Shown in pieces: positions 16,652-26,774 of a stretch of 64,000 bases of DNA. The DNA is from DATJPY01 sp035506135 (GTDB taxonomy: Bacteria > Myxococcota_A > UBA9160 > PR03). A program made the position numbers and the translations under genes. A model generated the notes under the pieces. That model did not search any database. It was not told where the DNA came from and saw only the letters and a program-made list of their open reading frames with translations. Location: positions 18,220-82,219 of the forward strand of contig DATJPY010000079.1 in NCBI GenBank assembly GCA_035506135.1, given 5' to 3'. Numbering within the stretch: the stretch's first letter is position 1; each line of letters begins with the position of its first letter.

Positions 16652-17517
16652 GCGCGGGCTCCCCCGGGCGCAGCCACCTCGAGCGCGACGTCGGCGACCG
16701 GCGCCGAGTGCGTGAGCGCGCCGATCGAGACGCGGTGCACGCCGCTCGCCGCGATCGCGCGCACGTTCTCGAGCGTGACCCCGCCCGAGGCCTCGAGCAC
16801 CGCGCGATCGCGGAAGCGCGCGGCGAGCGTGTGGAGCTCCTCGATCGAGCGGTTGTCGAGCAGCAGCCAGGTGGCGCCGGCGGCGAGCGCCTCCTCGGCC
16901 TGCTCGGCCGACTCGACCTCCACCTGGATCTGCAGGTGCGCGGGCACGCCGGCGCGCGCGGCCTTCACTGCCGCGGTGACGCCCCCCGCCGCCGCGAGGT
17001 GGTTGTCCTTGAGCAGCACCGCGTCGTACAGGCCCATGCGGTGGTTCTCGGCGCCGCCGACCGCGGCCGCGTACTTGTCGAGCACGCGCCAGCCCGGGAG
17101 CGTCTTGCGAGTGTCGACCACGCGGCAGCCGCTTCCCTCGACGGCGAGCACGTAGCGGCGCGCGAGCGTGGCGATGCCGCACATGCGGCCGAGGAAGTTC
17201 AGCGCGGTGCGCTCGGCCGCGAGGATCGAGCGCAGGCTGCCGCGCACGTGCAGCAGCGGGAGATCGCGCTCGCGTGCTTCGCCCTCGTTCCACGCGCGCG
17301 AAACCTCGAGCGAGGGATCGACGCGCGCGAAGACGGCCTCGGCGATTGCGAGCCCGCACGCGATCAGTGGCTGCCGCGCCTCCACCACGGCCTCGCCCAC
17401 GGCATCGGGTGCGATGACCGCGTTCGAGGTGACGTCGCCCGCGCCCAGATCCTCGGCCAGCGCGCGCGCGACGAGCGGCTCCCAGGACGAAGACGGCGGC
17501 AGGGCGGGGCGCGTCAA
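16648..17517 (-). CDS. nadC: Nicotinate-nucleotide pyrophosphorylase (quinolinate phosphoribosyltransferase)
   Basis: A 289-residue NadC, the usual length. It converts quinolinate and PRPP to nicotinate mononucleotide in NAD synthesis. Diagnostic segments are ERTALNFLGRMCGIATLA, VVDTRKTLPGWR, GGAENHRMGLYDAVLLKDNH and WLLLDN. The start is taken as TTG 17517, which overlaps the valS stop as TTGA, the same coupling pattern used elsewhere in this operon; no ATG or GTG fits better. nadA and nadB are not in the window. Confidence 0.92.
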   Translation of the reverse strand: MTRPALPPSSSWEPLVARALAEDLGAGDVTSNAVIAPDAVGEAVVEARQPLIACGLAIAEAVFARVDPSLEVSRAWNEGEARERDLPLLHVRGSLRSILAAERTALNFLGRMCGIATLARRYVLAVEGSGCRVVDTRKTLPGWRVLDKYAAAVGGAENHRMGLYDAVLLKDNHLAAAGGVTAAVKAARAGVPAHLQIQVEVESAEQAEEALAAGATWLLLDNRSIEELHTLAARFRDRAVLEASGGVTLENVRAIAASGVHRVSIGALTHSAPVADVALEVAAPGGARA

Positions 17518-20156
17518 CGCGTCTCGCCCGCCGCGCGGCGCATCCGCTCGAGCCGCGATTGGACGCTCGCGACCTCCTCGGCGAGGCGCGCGTTCTTGTC
17601 GCGCTCGGCGGCCACGACCTCGGGCTTGGCACGCTCCGAGAATTGAGGATTCTCGAGCTTCTTCCGGACGAAGCTCAGGTCCTTCTCGAGCTTCGACAGG
17701 GCCTTCTCCAGGCGCCGGACCTCGTCGTGGAGGAGGCTCGGGTCGTCGAGATCGACCGACACGGTGAAGCCCGCGGCCTGGACCACCGAGGCGGTCGCGG
17801 AGGGCGCCTCGTCGGAGACGACCGGTTCGGACGCTCCGGTGAGCGCCCGCAGCGCCTCGCGATGGGACCGCAGCCACGACGACGCGGCGCTCGGCAGCAC
17901 GAGGCGCACGACGCTCTGCGGCGGCAGATCGAGCTCGCCGCGCACCTGTCGGATCCGGCTCACCATCTCGACGAGCACGTCCATCTCGCGCGCCTCCGCG
18001 GGCGCGAGCTTCGGGCCCGGGGTCGGATAGCGCCCCTCCATCAGGAAGCGGCCGTCGGTGTCCGGCAGCGACGCGGCGATCTCGTCGGTCACGAACGGCA
18101 TGATCGGGTGCAGCGCCGTGAGCGCGCCGCGCAGCACCTCCACCAGGGTCGCCTGCGTCGCCCGTCGCGCGGCCGGGTCGGCGCCCTTCAGGCTCTGCTT
18201 CGCGAGCTCGATGTACCAGTCGCAGAGCTCGCCCCACACGAAGTGGTAGAGCGCCGCTGCCGCGTCGTTGAAGCGGAAGGCGTCGAGGGCGGCGTGCGCC
18301 TCCGCGATCGCGACGTCCATGCGGTGTCGGATCCACTGATCGTAAATCGACGGCTCCGCGCGGGGCGACGACGGGTCGTAGTCCTCGAGGTTCATCAGCG
18401 CGAAGCGCGCCGCGTTCCAGAGCTTCGTCACGAAGGCGCGCCCGCCGTCGACGAGCGTCTCGCCGAAGCGGATGTCGCGGCCCTGCGCCGCCAGCGAGAC
18501 CAGCGTCCAGCGGACCGCGTCGGCGCCGTAGACCCCCATCAGGTCGAGCGGGTCGACGCCGATGCCCTTCGACTTCGACATCTTGCGGCCCTGCTCGTCG
18601 CGCACGAGGGGGTGGATGTAGACGTCGCGGAAGGGAACGTCGCCGGCGAAGTGCAGGCCCATCATCACCATGCGGGCCACCCAGAAGAAGATGATGTCGA
18701 AGGCGGTCGAGAGCACGTCGGTCGGATAGAAGAGCCGCAGCTCCGGCGTGTCCTCGGGCCAGCCGAGCGTCGAGAACGGCCAGAGCGCGCTCGAGAACCA
18801 GGTGTCGAGGACGTCGCCCTCCTGCACCAGCTCGGTGCGCCCGCAGTGGGCGCATGCGGACGGATCGTCGACGGCCACCGTCCACTCGCCGCAGGCGCGG
18901 CAGCGCCAGGCGGGGATCCGGTGGCCCCACCAGAGCTGGCGCGAGATCGGCCAGTCGCGGATGTTCTCCATCCAGTGGAAGTAGGTGTTCGCCCAGGACG
19001 CGGGATGGAAGCGGACGCGCCCGCTCCGAACCGCCTCGATCGCGGGCGCTGCCAGCGGCTGCATGCGCAGGAACCACTGCTCGGAGAGCAGCGGCTGCAC
19101 CTCGGCGCCGCAGCGGTCGCAATGCGGGACCTCGTGCGGATGCTCCTTCGAGCCGACGAGCAGGCCGTCGCGCTCGAGATCGCCCACGACGCGCCGGCGT
19201 GCCTCTGCAACCGAGAGCCCGGCGTACGGACCCGCGTTCTCGTTGAGCGTCGCATCGGGCCGCAGGATGTTGATCGCGGGGAGGCCGAGCCGGCGCCCGC
19301 ACTCGAAGTCGTTCGGATCGTGCGCCGGGGTGACCTTCACCGCGCCGGTGCCGAACTCGCGATCGACGAAGGTGTCCGCCACGATCGGGATCTCGCGGCC
19401 GAGCAGCGGCAGCCGCACCTTGCGGCCGACCAGATGGCGATAGCGCTCGTCGTCGGGATGCACGGCGACCGCGGTGTCGCCGAGCAGGGTCTCGGGGCGC
19501 GTCGTCTCGACGACGATCGCGCCGCTCCCGTCGACCAGCGGGTAGCGGATCGCCCACAGGCGACCGGCGACCGGCTCGTGCGGCGCCTCGAGATCGGAGA
19601 GCACGGTGGTGCAGCGCGGGCACCAGTTGACCAGGTACTCGGCGCGGTAGATCAGGCCCTCGCGGTGGAGGCGCACGAAGACCTCGCGCACCGCGCGCGA
19701 GAGCCCCGGGTCCATCGTGAAGCGCTCGCGCGACCAGTCGCACGAGCAGCCGATCGCCTGGAGCTGCTCGACGATGCGCGCGCCGTAGTGCGCCTTCCAC
19801 TCCCAGACCTGGTCGACGAAGGCCTCGCGCCCGAGGTCGTGACGCGTCTGGCCGCGCTTGGCCAGCTCCCTCTCGACCACCACCTGCGTCGAGATCCCTG
19901 CGTGGTCAGTCCCGGGCATCCAGAGGACGTTGAAGCCGGCGAGGCGCTTGTGACGCGCCAGGAGGTCCTGGAGCGTGTTGTTGAGCGCGTGGCCCAGGTG
20001 CAGCGAGCCCGTCACGTTGGGCGGCGGGATCACCATCGAGAAGCGCGGCCGCGGGTCGTCGACCGCGGCGCGGAAGAGACCGCGCGCGAGCCACGCCTGG
20101 TACAGGCGCGGCTCGACGGGCTTCGGCTCGAAGCGCTTGGGAAGCTCCGCTCGCAA
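17514..20156 (-). CDS. valS: Valyl-tRNA synthetase
   Basis: An 880-residue class I synthetase. The HIGH motif appears as GSLHLGHALN near residue 48, and the KMSKS loop is intact as RKMSKSKGIGVDPLD. The CP1 editing domain contains the GTDHAGI segment. An anticodon-binding domain and a C-terminal coiled coil (from SLLHDEVRRLEKALSKLEKD) complete the bacterial ValRS plan. NWCPRC and a second Cys cluster (CGAEV, CGEW, CAHCG) probably bind zinc. The likely start is TTG 20156, because no ATG or GTG opens the conserved LPKRFEPKPVEPRLYQ N-terminus. It is the first gene of the 12-kb minus-strand run. Confidence 0.95.
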   Translation of the reverse strand: MRAELPKRFEPKPVEPRLYQAWLARGLFRAAVDDPRPRFSMVIPPPNVTGSLHLGHALNNTLQDLLARHKRLAGFNVLWMPGTDHAGISTQVVVERELAKRGQTRHDLGREAFVDQVWEWKAHYGARIVEQLQAIGCSCDWSRERFTMDPGLSRAVREVFVRLHREGLIYRAEYLVNWCPRCTTVLSDLEAPHEPVAGRLWAIRYPLVDGSGAIVVETTRPETLLGDTAVAVHPDDERYRHLVGRKVRLPLLGREIPIVADTFVDREFGTGAVKVTPAHDPNDFECGRRLGLPAINILRPDATLNENAGPYAGLSVAEARRRVVGDLERDGLLVGSKEHPHEVPHCDRCGAEVQPLLSEQWFLRMQPLAAPAIEAVRSGRVRFHPASWANTYFHWMENIRDWPISRQLWWGHRIPAWRCRACGEWTVAVDDPSACAHCGRTELVQEGDVLDTWFSSALWPFSTLGWPEDTPELRLFYPTDVLSTAFDIIFFWVARMVMMGLHFAGDVPFRDVYIHPLVRDEQGRKMSKSKGIGVDPLDLMGVYGADAVRWTLVSLAAQGRDIRFGETLVDGGRAFVTKLWNAARFALMNLEDYDPSSPRAEPSIYDQWIRHRMDVAIAEAHAALDAFRFNDAAAALYHFVWGELCDWYIELAKQSLKGADPAARRATQATLVEVLRGALTALHPIMPFVTDEIAASLPDTDGRFLMEGRYPTPGPKLAPAEAREMDVLVEMVSRIRQVRGELDLPPQSVVRLVLPSAASSWLRSHREALRALTGASEPVVSDEAPSATASVVQAAGFTVSVDLDDPSLLHDEVRRLEKALSKLEKDLSFVRKKLENPQFSERAKPEVVAAERDKNARLAEEVASVQSRLERMRRAAGETR

Positions 20157-20206
20157 GGCCGGCGATGGTAGCGGCCTCGACCGAAACGCGAGCGGGGGCG
20201 AGTGCC

Positions 20207-21520
20207 CTAGTCGCCGTCCTTGAGGCGGCTGATCTCCTCGCGGATCAGCACCTCGGCCATCTGCGGGATCACCTCCCAGGCGACCGCCTCGACGCGCTCG
20301 AGCGCCTCTCGCACGATGCGCTCCGAGAGATCGCCGAAGGCCTCCCAGGCGATCTTCTCGAGCGTCTCGTGGAGCTGCTGGCGCATCGCGGCCGAGAGCT
20401 CTCCGGCGGGCGCGCCGACCGTGGTCACGGCGACGCGCTGCGGCTCGCTCGGCCGGCTCTCGACGGCCGGGATCGCGGCGCTCGGGATCGGCGGCGGCTG
20501 CGGCGGCATCGGCCGCGACTCGAGGCCGCGTCGCGAGTCACCCGGGTCGCGGGGCGGCGGCGGCGGTGTCATCTGCGGCACCGGATCCGCATCGAAGATC
20601 GGAGCGGACGGACGCGGAGCGGTCTCCACGGGCGGGCGCGAGAAGAGCCCGGCGGGCTCCGGCGGCGCCGCGGGCCGCGGCTCGGACGCCGCTCGGAGGG
20701 TCTCGCCGTGCGGAGCCGGACGCGCGCCGACCTCGTGCGGGTCGAAGCTGAAGTCGAAGGTCTCCTCGTAGCCCGCCGGCGCGCGCGGCGGCGCGGGCGG
20801 AGCCTCGGTGAAGGAGTCCTCGAGCACCACGGTGGCGCGGGGGTCGACGTCGGGCCGCCCCGGCGTGCGCAGCGCCGGCGCGACCATCGCCGGGCGCAGC
20901 TCCTCCTCGACGGCGGCTTCGAGCTCGAGCGCCTCGCCGCCGAGGCCGAACTCGTCGTCCTCGCCGAGCACGACGGTCGGCGCCGACGCCGGGCTCGCGT
21001 CGACCCGCGCCGCGCGCGGAGCCGAGGGCGCCGTCTGCGCCATCTCCTCCTCGTCGAAGAAATCGTACGCGTCGCGCGAGCCGGTCGGCTCGGCGGAATC
21101 GACGAGGATCGTCGCCTCGCTCGCCGGATCCGCCTGCGGCGGCACCGCCGCGCTGCGGGCCAGCAGCTCGTTCACCTGATCGACGAGGGCCTGCGCTTCG
21201 AACGGCTTCGTGATGTGCCCGTCCGCGCCGGCGCGGCGGGCGCGCTCCTCGTCGAAGCTCTCGAAGGTTCCCGAGAGCAGCAACACCGGAACGTGTCGAA
21301 GCTCGGCGTCGGACTTGATCGCCTCGCACACCTCGTAGCCGTCCTTGCCCGGCATGAGGATGTCGGCCAGCACGAGGTCGGGCCGCGCCTCGCGGGCGCG
21401 CGCGATGGCGTCGTCGCCGTTGTCGACGGTGAGGAGCACCACGTCCTCGTTGGCGAAGCTGATCCCGACGACCTTCTGGATCGTGACGCTGTCATCGGCG
21501 AGAAGGAGCGTCTTCGGCAT
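20207..21520 (-). CDS. Receiver-domain protein with long Pro-rich linker and helical C-terminus
   Basis: A 437-residue protein. Residues 1-125 are a CheY-like receiver (LLADDSVTIQKVVGISFANE; phosphoacceptor Asp53 in LVLADILMPGKDG; KPF loop). A disordered Ala/Pro/Glu-rich region of about 230 residues follows. It contains ATILVDS-, PTVVLGED- and ATVVLEDS-type short repeats that look like phosphothreonine/FHA-docking or conserved linear motifs. The last 65 residues are a helical domain (QQLHETLEKIAWEAFGDLSE...VLIREEISRLKDGD). The architecture resembles receiver proteins common in myxobacterial-type genomes. No output enzyme is present, so it probably acts by protein contacts. Confidence 0.8.
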   Translation of the reverse strand: MPKTLLLADDSVTIQKVVGISFANEDVVLLTVDNGDDAIARAREARPDLVLADILMPGKDGYEVCEAIKSDAELRHVPVLLLSGTFESFDEERARRAGADGHITKPFEAQALVDQVNELLARSAAVPPQADPASEATILVDSAEPTGSRDAYDFFDEEEMAQTAPSAPRAARVDASPASAPTVVLGEDDEFGLGGEALELEAAVEEELRPAMVAPALRTPGRPDVDPRATVVLEDSFTEAPPAPPRAPAGYEETFDFSFDPHEVGARPAPHGETLRAASEPRPAAPPEPAGLFSRPPVETAPRPSAPIFDADPVPQMTPPPPPRDPGDSRRGLESRPMPPQPPPIPSAAIPAVESRPSEPQRVAVTTVGAPAGELSAAMRQQLHETLEKIAWEAFGDLSERIVREALERVEAVAWEVIPQMAEVLIREEISRLKDGD

Positions 21521-21548
21521 GGTCCCCCCACGGCTCGGAGCGAGCACG

Positions 21549-21591
21549 GGTGCCGGGCCGGCTCCGGCCCCGGCACCACGGCAGCATTATC
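21549..21591 (-). promoter_or_regulatory. Possible promoter -10 and leader hairpin of the receiver gene
   Basis: On the minus strand GATAAT (21591-21586) is a good -10 hexamer in an otherwise GC-rich region. It is followed by a near-perfect hairpin (21577-21549; arms GGTGCCGGG and CCCGGCACC around CGGAGC) in the leader of the gene starting at 21520. No convincing -35 is visible, so the call is tentative. Confidence 0.35.
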
Positions 21592-21788
21592 GTCGGCGCG
21601 CGGCCCGCGATTGAATGTTTTTCGCGGGCACCTCGCCAGTGTGGCTGCCGGCGCCCGAGCGTGCGAGCGCCGGGGTGGAGGCCCGGGGGGTGATCGGGCT
21701 ACCACGGCGGGGGCGTTCGACCGATGGGTAGGTGTGGAGCGGGCCGGTCGCAGTCCAGCGGCGGCGGCTGCGCCGAAGGAGCGCCGGC

Positions 21789-22529
21789 ATGATCTTGCGA
21801 GCGGCAGCGGGTTCCGACGTGGGCCGGCGCCGAGCGGCCAACGAGGACCACTACGCGCTCGCGCCCGACATCGGGCTCTACCTGGTCGCGGACGGGCTGG
21901 GCGGGCACGTTGCCGGTCAGATCGCGAGCGAGATGGCGGCGGAGGCGGCGCTCCGCACGATCCGGACGCTCGAAGGGGCGGGGACGAGCCTCGCCGAGAA
22001 GCTGCGCTACGCGGTGATCGCGGCCAACCGCGAGGTCCACGAGACCGCGCGCCGCCGCCGCGAGCTGGCCGGGATGGGCACGACCCTGGTCGGGCTCCTC
22101 GCGCAGGACGGCCGCGCGGCGCTCGCCCACGTCGGCGACAGCCGGGCGTACCTGGTGCGGGGCGAGCGCATCCGCCAGCTCACCGACGACCATTCGCTGG
22201 TGGGCGAGCTGGTCCGGCGCCGCGAGATCAGCGCCGACGCGGCCCGCGAGCACCCGCAGCGCCACGTGCTGACGCGCGCGGTCGGCGTGCGCGCGACCGT
22301 CGAGCCCGACCTCGCCGAGATGACGCCCGAGGCAGGCGACGTCTTCGTGCTCTGCTCGGACGGCCTGACCGGCCACGTGCGCGACGAGGAGATCGCCCGC
22401 GCGGTGTCGGGCGGGGTCGAGCCGCAGGAGGCGGTCGACCACCTGATCCGCATGGCGAACGAGCGCGGCGGCGAGGACAACATCACCGTCGCGCTGGTGC
22501 GCTGCGAGAAGAGCGGCCACGACGAGTGA
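21789..22529 (+). CDS. PP2C-family Ser/Thr protein phosphatase (Stp1-like)
   Basis: A 246-residue bacterial PP2C phosphatase, the length of Stp1. The metal-binding motifs are all present: SDVGRRRAANEDHY, YLVADGLGGHVAGQIAS, GMGTTLVGLL, HVGDSRAYLV, LCSDGLTGHV and GGEDNITVAL. ATG 21789 follows AAGGAG. Such enzymes reverse Hanks-type kinases; no kinase gene is in the window. It points away from the receiver gene and towards the sigma factor gene, with a strong hairpin between the two stops. Confidence 0.92.
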   Translation: MILRAAAGSDVGRRRAANEDHYALAPDIGLYLVADGLGGHVAGQIASEMAAEAALRTIRTLEGAGTSLAEKLRYAVIAANREVHETARRRRELAGMGTTLVGLLAQDGRAALAHVGDSRAYLVRGERIRQLTDDHSLVGELVRRREISADAAREHPQRHVLTRAVGVRATVEPDLAEMTPEAGDVFVLCSDGLTGHVRDEEIARAVSGGVEPQEAVDHLIRMANERGGEDNITVALVRCEKSGHDE

Positions 22530-22548
22530 ATCGGCCGAAGGCCGATTC
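22528..22548. terminator. Bidirectional hairpin between convergent genes
   Basis: Perfect 9-bp inverted repeat GAATCGGCC-GAA-GGCCGATTC located between the stops of the phosphatase and the sigma factor gene. There is no T-run on either side, so termination would rely on the hairpin or on Rho. Confidence 0.6.
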
Positions 22549-22553
22549 CGTAC

Positions 22554-23318
22554 TCAGCGCTCGATCAGCTGCTTCAGCTTGGAGCGCAGGCGGCCCATGG
22601 CCTTGGTGTGGATCTGGCAGACGCGGGATTCGGTGATGCCGAGGATCGAACCGATCTCCTTCATGTTCAGATCCTCGTAGTAGTAGAGCGTGAGGACCAG
22701 ACGCTCCTTCTCAGGGAGCCCGCCGATCGTGTCGGCGATCACGCGCCGGGTCTCCTGCTGCTTGAGCGCCGAGAACGGATTCTCCGAGTGGACGTCCTCG
22801 ACGATGTCGGCGTAGCTGCCGGTCCGCTCGCCGTCCGCCCCCGTGCCGCGCAGCTCCTCGAGGTTCACCAGCGACACGCCGCGTACCTGGTTGAGCAGCT
22901 CGTGGAACTTGTCGATCTGCAGGCCGAGCGAGTCGGCGACCTCCTCCTCGCTCGCCGAGCGCCCCAGGCGCTGCTCGATCTCGCCGTACGCGCGCTCCAG
23001 GCGCCGGCCCTTCTGGCGCACGCTGCGCGGCACCCAGTCGAGCGAGCGGAGCTGGTCGAGGATCGCGCCCTTGATGCGGAACTCTGCGTAGGTCTTGAAC
23101 TTGCAGTTCTTCTCGGGGTCGTACTTCTCGATCGCGTCCATCAGCCCGATGACGCCGGTGTTGTGCAGGTCGTCGAGGTCGATGTGCGACGGCAGGCGAA
23201 CCGCGATGCGGTTCACGATGTAGCGGATCAGCGGCGCGTGCTCGAGCACGATCTGCTCCTTCACGGACGCCGGGATCTCCGAGAACTTCTCCTTCGCCTC
23301 CCTCAGGACCGCCTCCAT
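22554..23318 (-). CDS. FliA/WhiG-type sigma factor (sigma-28 family)
   Basis: A 254-residue sigma-70 family protein with regions 2, 3 and 4. Region 2 is LIRYIVNRIAVRLPSHIDLDD to FKTYAEFRIKGAILDQLRS. The FliA hallmark LDWVPRSVRQKGRRLERAY follows, and region 4 is LPEKERLVLTLYYYEDLNMK then GSILGITESRVCQIHTKA. These mark the flagellar/WhiG branch. No flagellar gene is present in the window and the neighbours are pilus-type and sigma-54 regulators, so a motility or developmental regulon is possible. ATG 23318 follows GGGGGAGAGAG. A near-consensus sigma-54 promoter lies about 90 bases upstream (23405-23420). Confidence 0.9.
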   Translation of the reverse strand: MEAVLREAKEKFSEIPASVKEQIVLEHAPLIRYIVNRIAVRLPSHIDLDDLHNTGVIGLMDAIEKYDPEKNCKFKTYAEFRIKGAILDQLRSLDWVPRSVRQKGRRLERAYGEIEQRLGRSASEEEVADSLGLQIDKFHELLNQVRGVSLVNLEELRGTGADGERTGSYADIVEDVHSENPFSALKQQETRRVIADTIGGLPEKERLVLTLYYYEDLNMKEIGSILGITESRVCQIHTKAMGRLRSKLKQLIER

Positions 23319-23668
23319 CGCGCTCTCTCCCCCCTCCACGATCTTGGCTTGGCTCCGCTCCGTGCCGGGGCGCTGCCGCCGGGCTGCTTGCGGGATGCGA
23401 GAGAAAGCACGGCTCGTGCCAAGGAGCGCCGGTTCCGCGGGTGCGGGCGCCCGAGCGGTCCGGGAGGTGGCGCGCCGCACGCGCCCCGGTGCGCGAAGCC
23501 GAGGCCGGCTGCGGGATTTCCCGCGGCGCGCGGAGTGCGTCGCGCTGCGCGGCCGGGGGCGCCGCGCGTGCCGCCCGCGGCGGCGGCAGCGAGCGCCGAT
23601 CCGCAGGAGCGTCAGGAATTCGACGAACCGCGTGCTCGGGAGTTACGAAACCGTCGCTCGGACCGGCC
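23319..23668. other. Intergenic region between sigma factor gene and activator gene
   Basis: 350 bases without a believable coding sequence. It holds the sigma-54 promoter described at 23405-23420. The rest is GC-rich with several short inverted repeats around CGCGGCGCGC. The only lower-GC patch (about 23615-23665) lies directly after the activator stop. I see no further gene. Confidence 0.6.
23405..23420 (-). promoter_or_regulatory. Sigma-54 (RpoN) promoter of the FliA-type sigma gene
   Basis: Minus strand TGGCACG-AGCC-GTGCT matches the consensus TGGCACG-N4-TTGCW at all but one position, with the obligatory GG and GC at the correct spacing. Predicted transcription start is near 23394, giving a leader of about 76 bases before ATG 23318. 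Two sigma-54 activator genes lie within 2 kb upstream. Seen directly; activity is inferred. Confidence 0.72.
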
Positions 23669-25072
<1,404 letters not shown>

Positions 25073-25094
25073 GTGGGAGCGGCGCAGACGGACA

Positions 25095-25113
25095 CCTCCG
25101 CGTGTGGCGGAGG
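25095..25113 (-). promoter_or_regulatory. Hairpin covering the upstream GGAGG of the activator leader
   Basis: Inverted repeat CCTCCGC-GTGTG-GCGGAGG in the 129-bp divergent region. In the minus-strand transcript one arm contains the GGAGG nearest to the start at 25072, so folding could limit ribosome access. Confidence 0.35.
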
Positions 25114-25201
25114 GGGGCGAGCGCAGTGTACGCCGGTCGCTCGACCGTTCAAGGGGCGCGGCGGCTCAAGCGTCCCGGATCCGGGACCGATAGGGACCCG
25201 C

Positions 25202-26704
25202 ATGAGCAGCGAGTGCGCGCCCCCCGTGGCGCCCGAACGCTCCGATCTAGCGACCGGAGAGGCGGGCACGGCGGCACCGACCGGAGAAGCGGCCCCGGTG
25301 GGTGGGGCCGGCCCGGGGGTCGCGTCGCGGTCCGGCTTCGTGCTGGTGCTGGACGACGAGCCCCTGATGCTGCGCGCGCTGGCCCGCATCCTGCGTCAGG
25401 ACGGCCACCAGCTGGTGCTCGCCGAGGACCTCGAGGCCGCCGGCGACGCGCTCGAGGATCCGGCCCTCGACGTGGTGCTGCTGGACCTGCGCCTCGGCGC
25501 CGAGAGCGGTCTCGCCCTGCTCGAGCGCCTGAAGCGAGAGCGCCCCGAGGTCGAGGTGGTGGTGATGACGGGCCATGCGTCGATCGAGAGCGCGGTCGGC
25601 TGCATGCGGCAGGGCGCCTTCGACTATCTCGCGAAGCCGTTCGAAGACGTCCACCGGGTGCGCACCACCGTGCACCAGGCGCTCGAGCGGCGCCGGCTGC
25701 TCGAGCGCAATCGCCAGCTCGAGGAGCAGCTCGAGGAGGTCGGCCGCATCCCGGACCTCGTGGGCAACTCGCCCGCGATGCGCCGCCTGGCGCAGCGCAT
25801 CGCGAGCCTGCGCCACAACGAGAGCCACGTCCTGATCCAGGGCGAGAGCGGGACCGGCAAGGAGCTGGTGGCGCGGGCCATCCACGCCGCGAGCCCGCGC
25901 CACGCCGGTCCGTTCGTGCCCGTCGATTGCGGCGCGCTCCCCGAGTCGATCATAGAGAGCGAGCTGTTCGGCCACGAGCGCGGCGCCTTCACCGGCGCGG
26001 TCGGCGCGCCGGGCCTGTTCCGAATGGCGCAGCGCGGCACGCTGTTCCTCGACGAGATCGGGGAGATCCCCCTCGCCACGCAGGCCAAGCTCCTCCGCGC
26101 GCTGCAGCACAAGGAGGTGCGCCCGGTCGGCGCGCCGGGCCCGGTGCCCGTCGACATCCGCATCGTCACCGCCACGCACCGCGATCTCGCGGCGATGGTC
26201 GAGAGCCAGCGCTTCCGCATGGATCTGTACTACCGGCTGAACGTGGTTCGCGTCGAGATCCCGCCGCTGCGCGAGCGCATCGAGGACGTGCCGCTCCTGG
26301 TGCAGCACTTCATGGCGCGACACCGGCGCGCCGGGCGCGCCTTCGAGATCGGCAGCGACGCGCTCGACGTGCTGATGCGCCACGACTGGCCGGGCAACGT
26401 GCGCGAGCTCGAGAACGCGATCGAGTCGGGGCTCGCGCTGGCGCGCGGCCCGCGGCTGCGCGCGGCGGATCTCCCGCTCGGTCGCCGCCATCGGGCGCCG
26501 CCGCCGCCGGACGGCGCCGCGGCCGCGGAGACCGCGGACCTCCCGCTCTCGCTCGACGCCTACGAGCGCTGCGCGCTCGAGCGCGCACTGCGCGAGTGCG
26601 GCGGCAATGCCACCCAGGCTGCGCAGCGGCTCGGGATCGGTCGCAGCACCATCTACCGCAAGCTCGGCCGCCACGGCCTTGGTTCGGACGAGGCGATCGG
26701 ATAG
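25202..26704 (+). CDS. Sigma-54 dependent response regulator (NtrC family)
   Basis: A 500-residue activator. A 43-residue Ala/Pro-rich N-terminal tail precedes the receiver (VLDDEPLMLRALARIL; acceptor in DVVLLDLRLGAESG). The AAA+ domain has GESGTGKE, an intact GAFTGA loop (ERGAFTGAVG) and GTLFLDEIGE. A Fis-type HTH ends the protein (NATQAAQRLGIGRSTIYRKL). ATG 25202 was chosen as the first start in the divergent region. The downstream sensor kinase and receiver are co-directional, 70 bases away, and form its likely phosphorelay. Confidence 0.92.
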   Translation: MSSECAPPVAPERSDLATGEAGTAAPTGEAAPVGGAGPGVASRSGFVLVLDDEPLMLRALARILRQDGHQLVLAEDLEAAGDALEDPALDVVLLDLRLGAESGLALLERLKRERPEVEVVVMTGHASIESAVGCMRQGAFDYLAKPFEDVHRVRTTVHQALERRRLLERNRQLEEQLEEVGRIPDLVGNSPAMRRLAQRIASLRHNESHVLIQGESGTGKELVARAIHAASPRHAGPFVPVDCGALPESIIESELFGHERGAFTGAVGAPGLFRMAQRGTLFLDEIGEIPLATQAKLLRALQHKEVRPVGAPGPVPVDIRIVTATHRDLAAMVESQRFRMDLYYRLNVVRVEIPPLRERIEDVPLLVQHFMARHRRAGRAFEIGSDALDVLMRHDWPGNVRELENAIESGLALARGPRLRAADLPLGRRHRAPPPPDGAAAAETADLPLSLDAYERCALERALRECGGNATQAAQRLGIGRSTIYRKLGRHGLGSDEAIG

Positions 26705-26774
26705 AGTCCGCCCGCCCCCCGAGCGTGCCCGCGGCCTGCCGGCCGCGTGGTGTGGCTCGTGCCAGGGGGAGTCG

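Noticed and set aside
17559..20171. 870-codon frame opposite valS
   Set aside because: valS has every synthetase motif on the minus strand; the opposite frame has none.
26750..26770. TGGCACGAGCC on the minus strand as a further RpoN promoter
   Set aside because: The -12 GC element is missing (ACACC instead of TTGCW).
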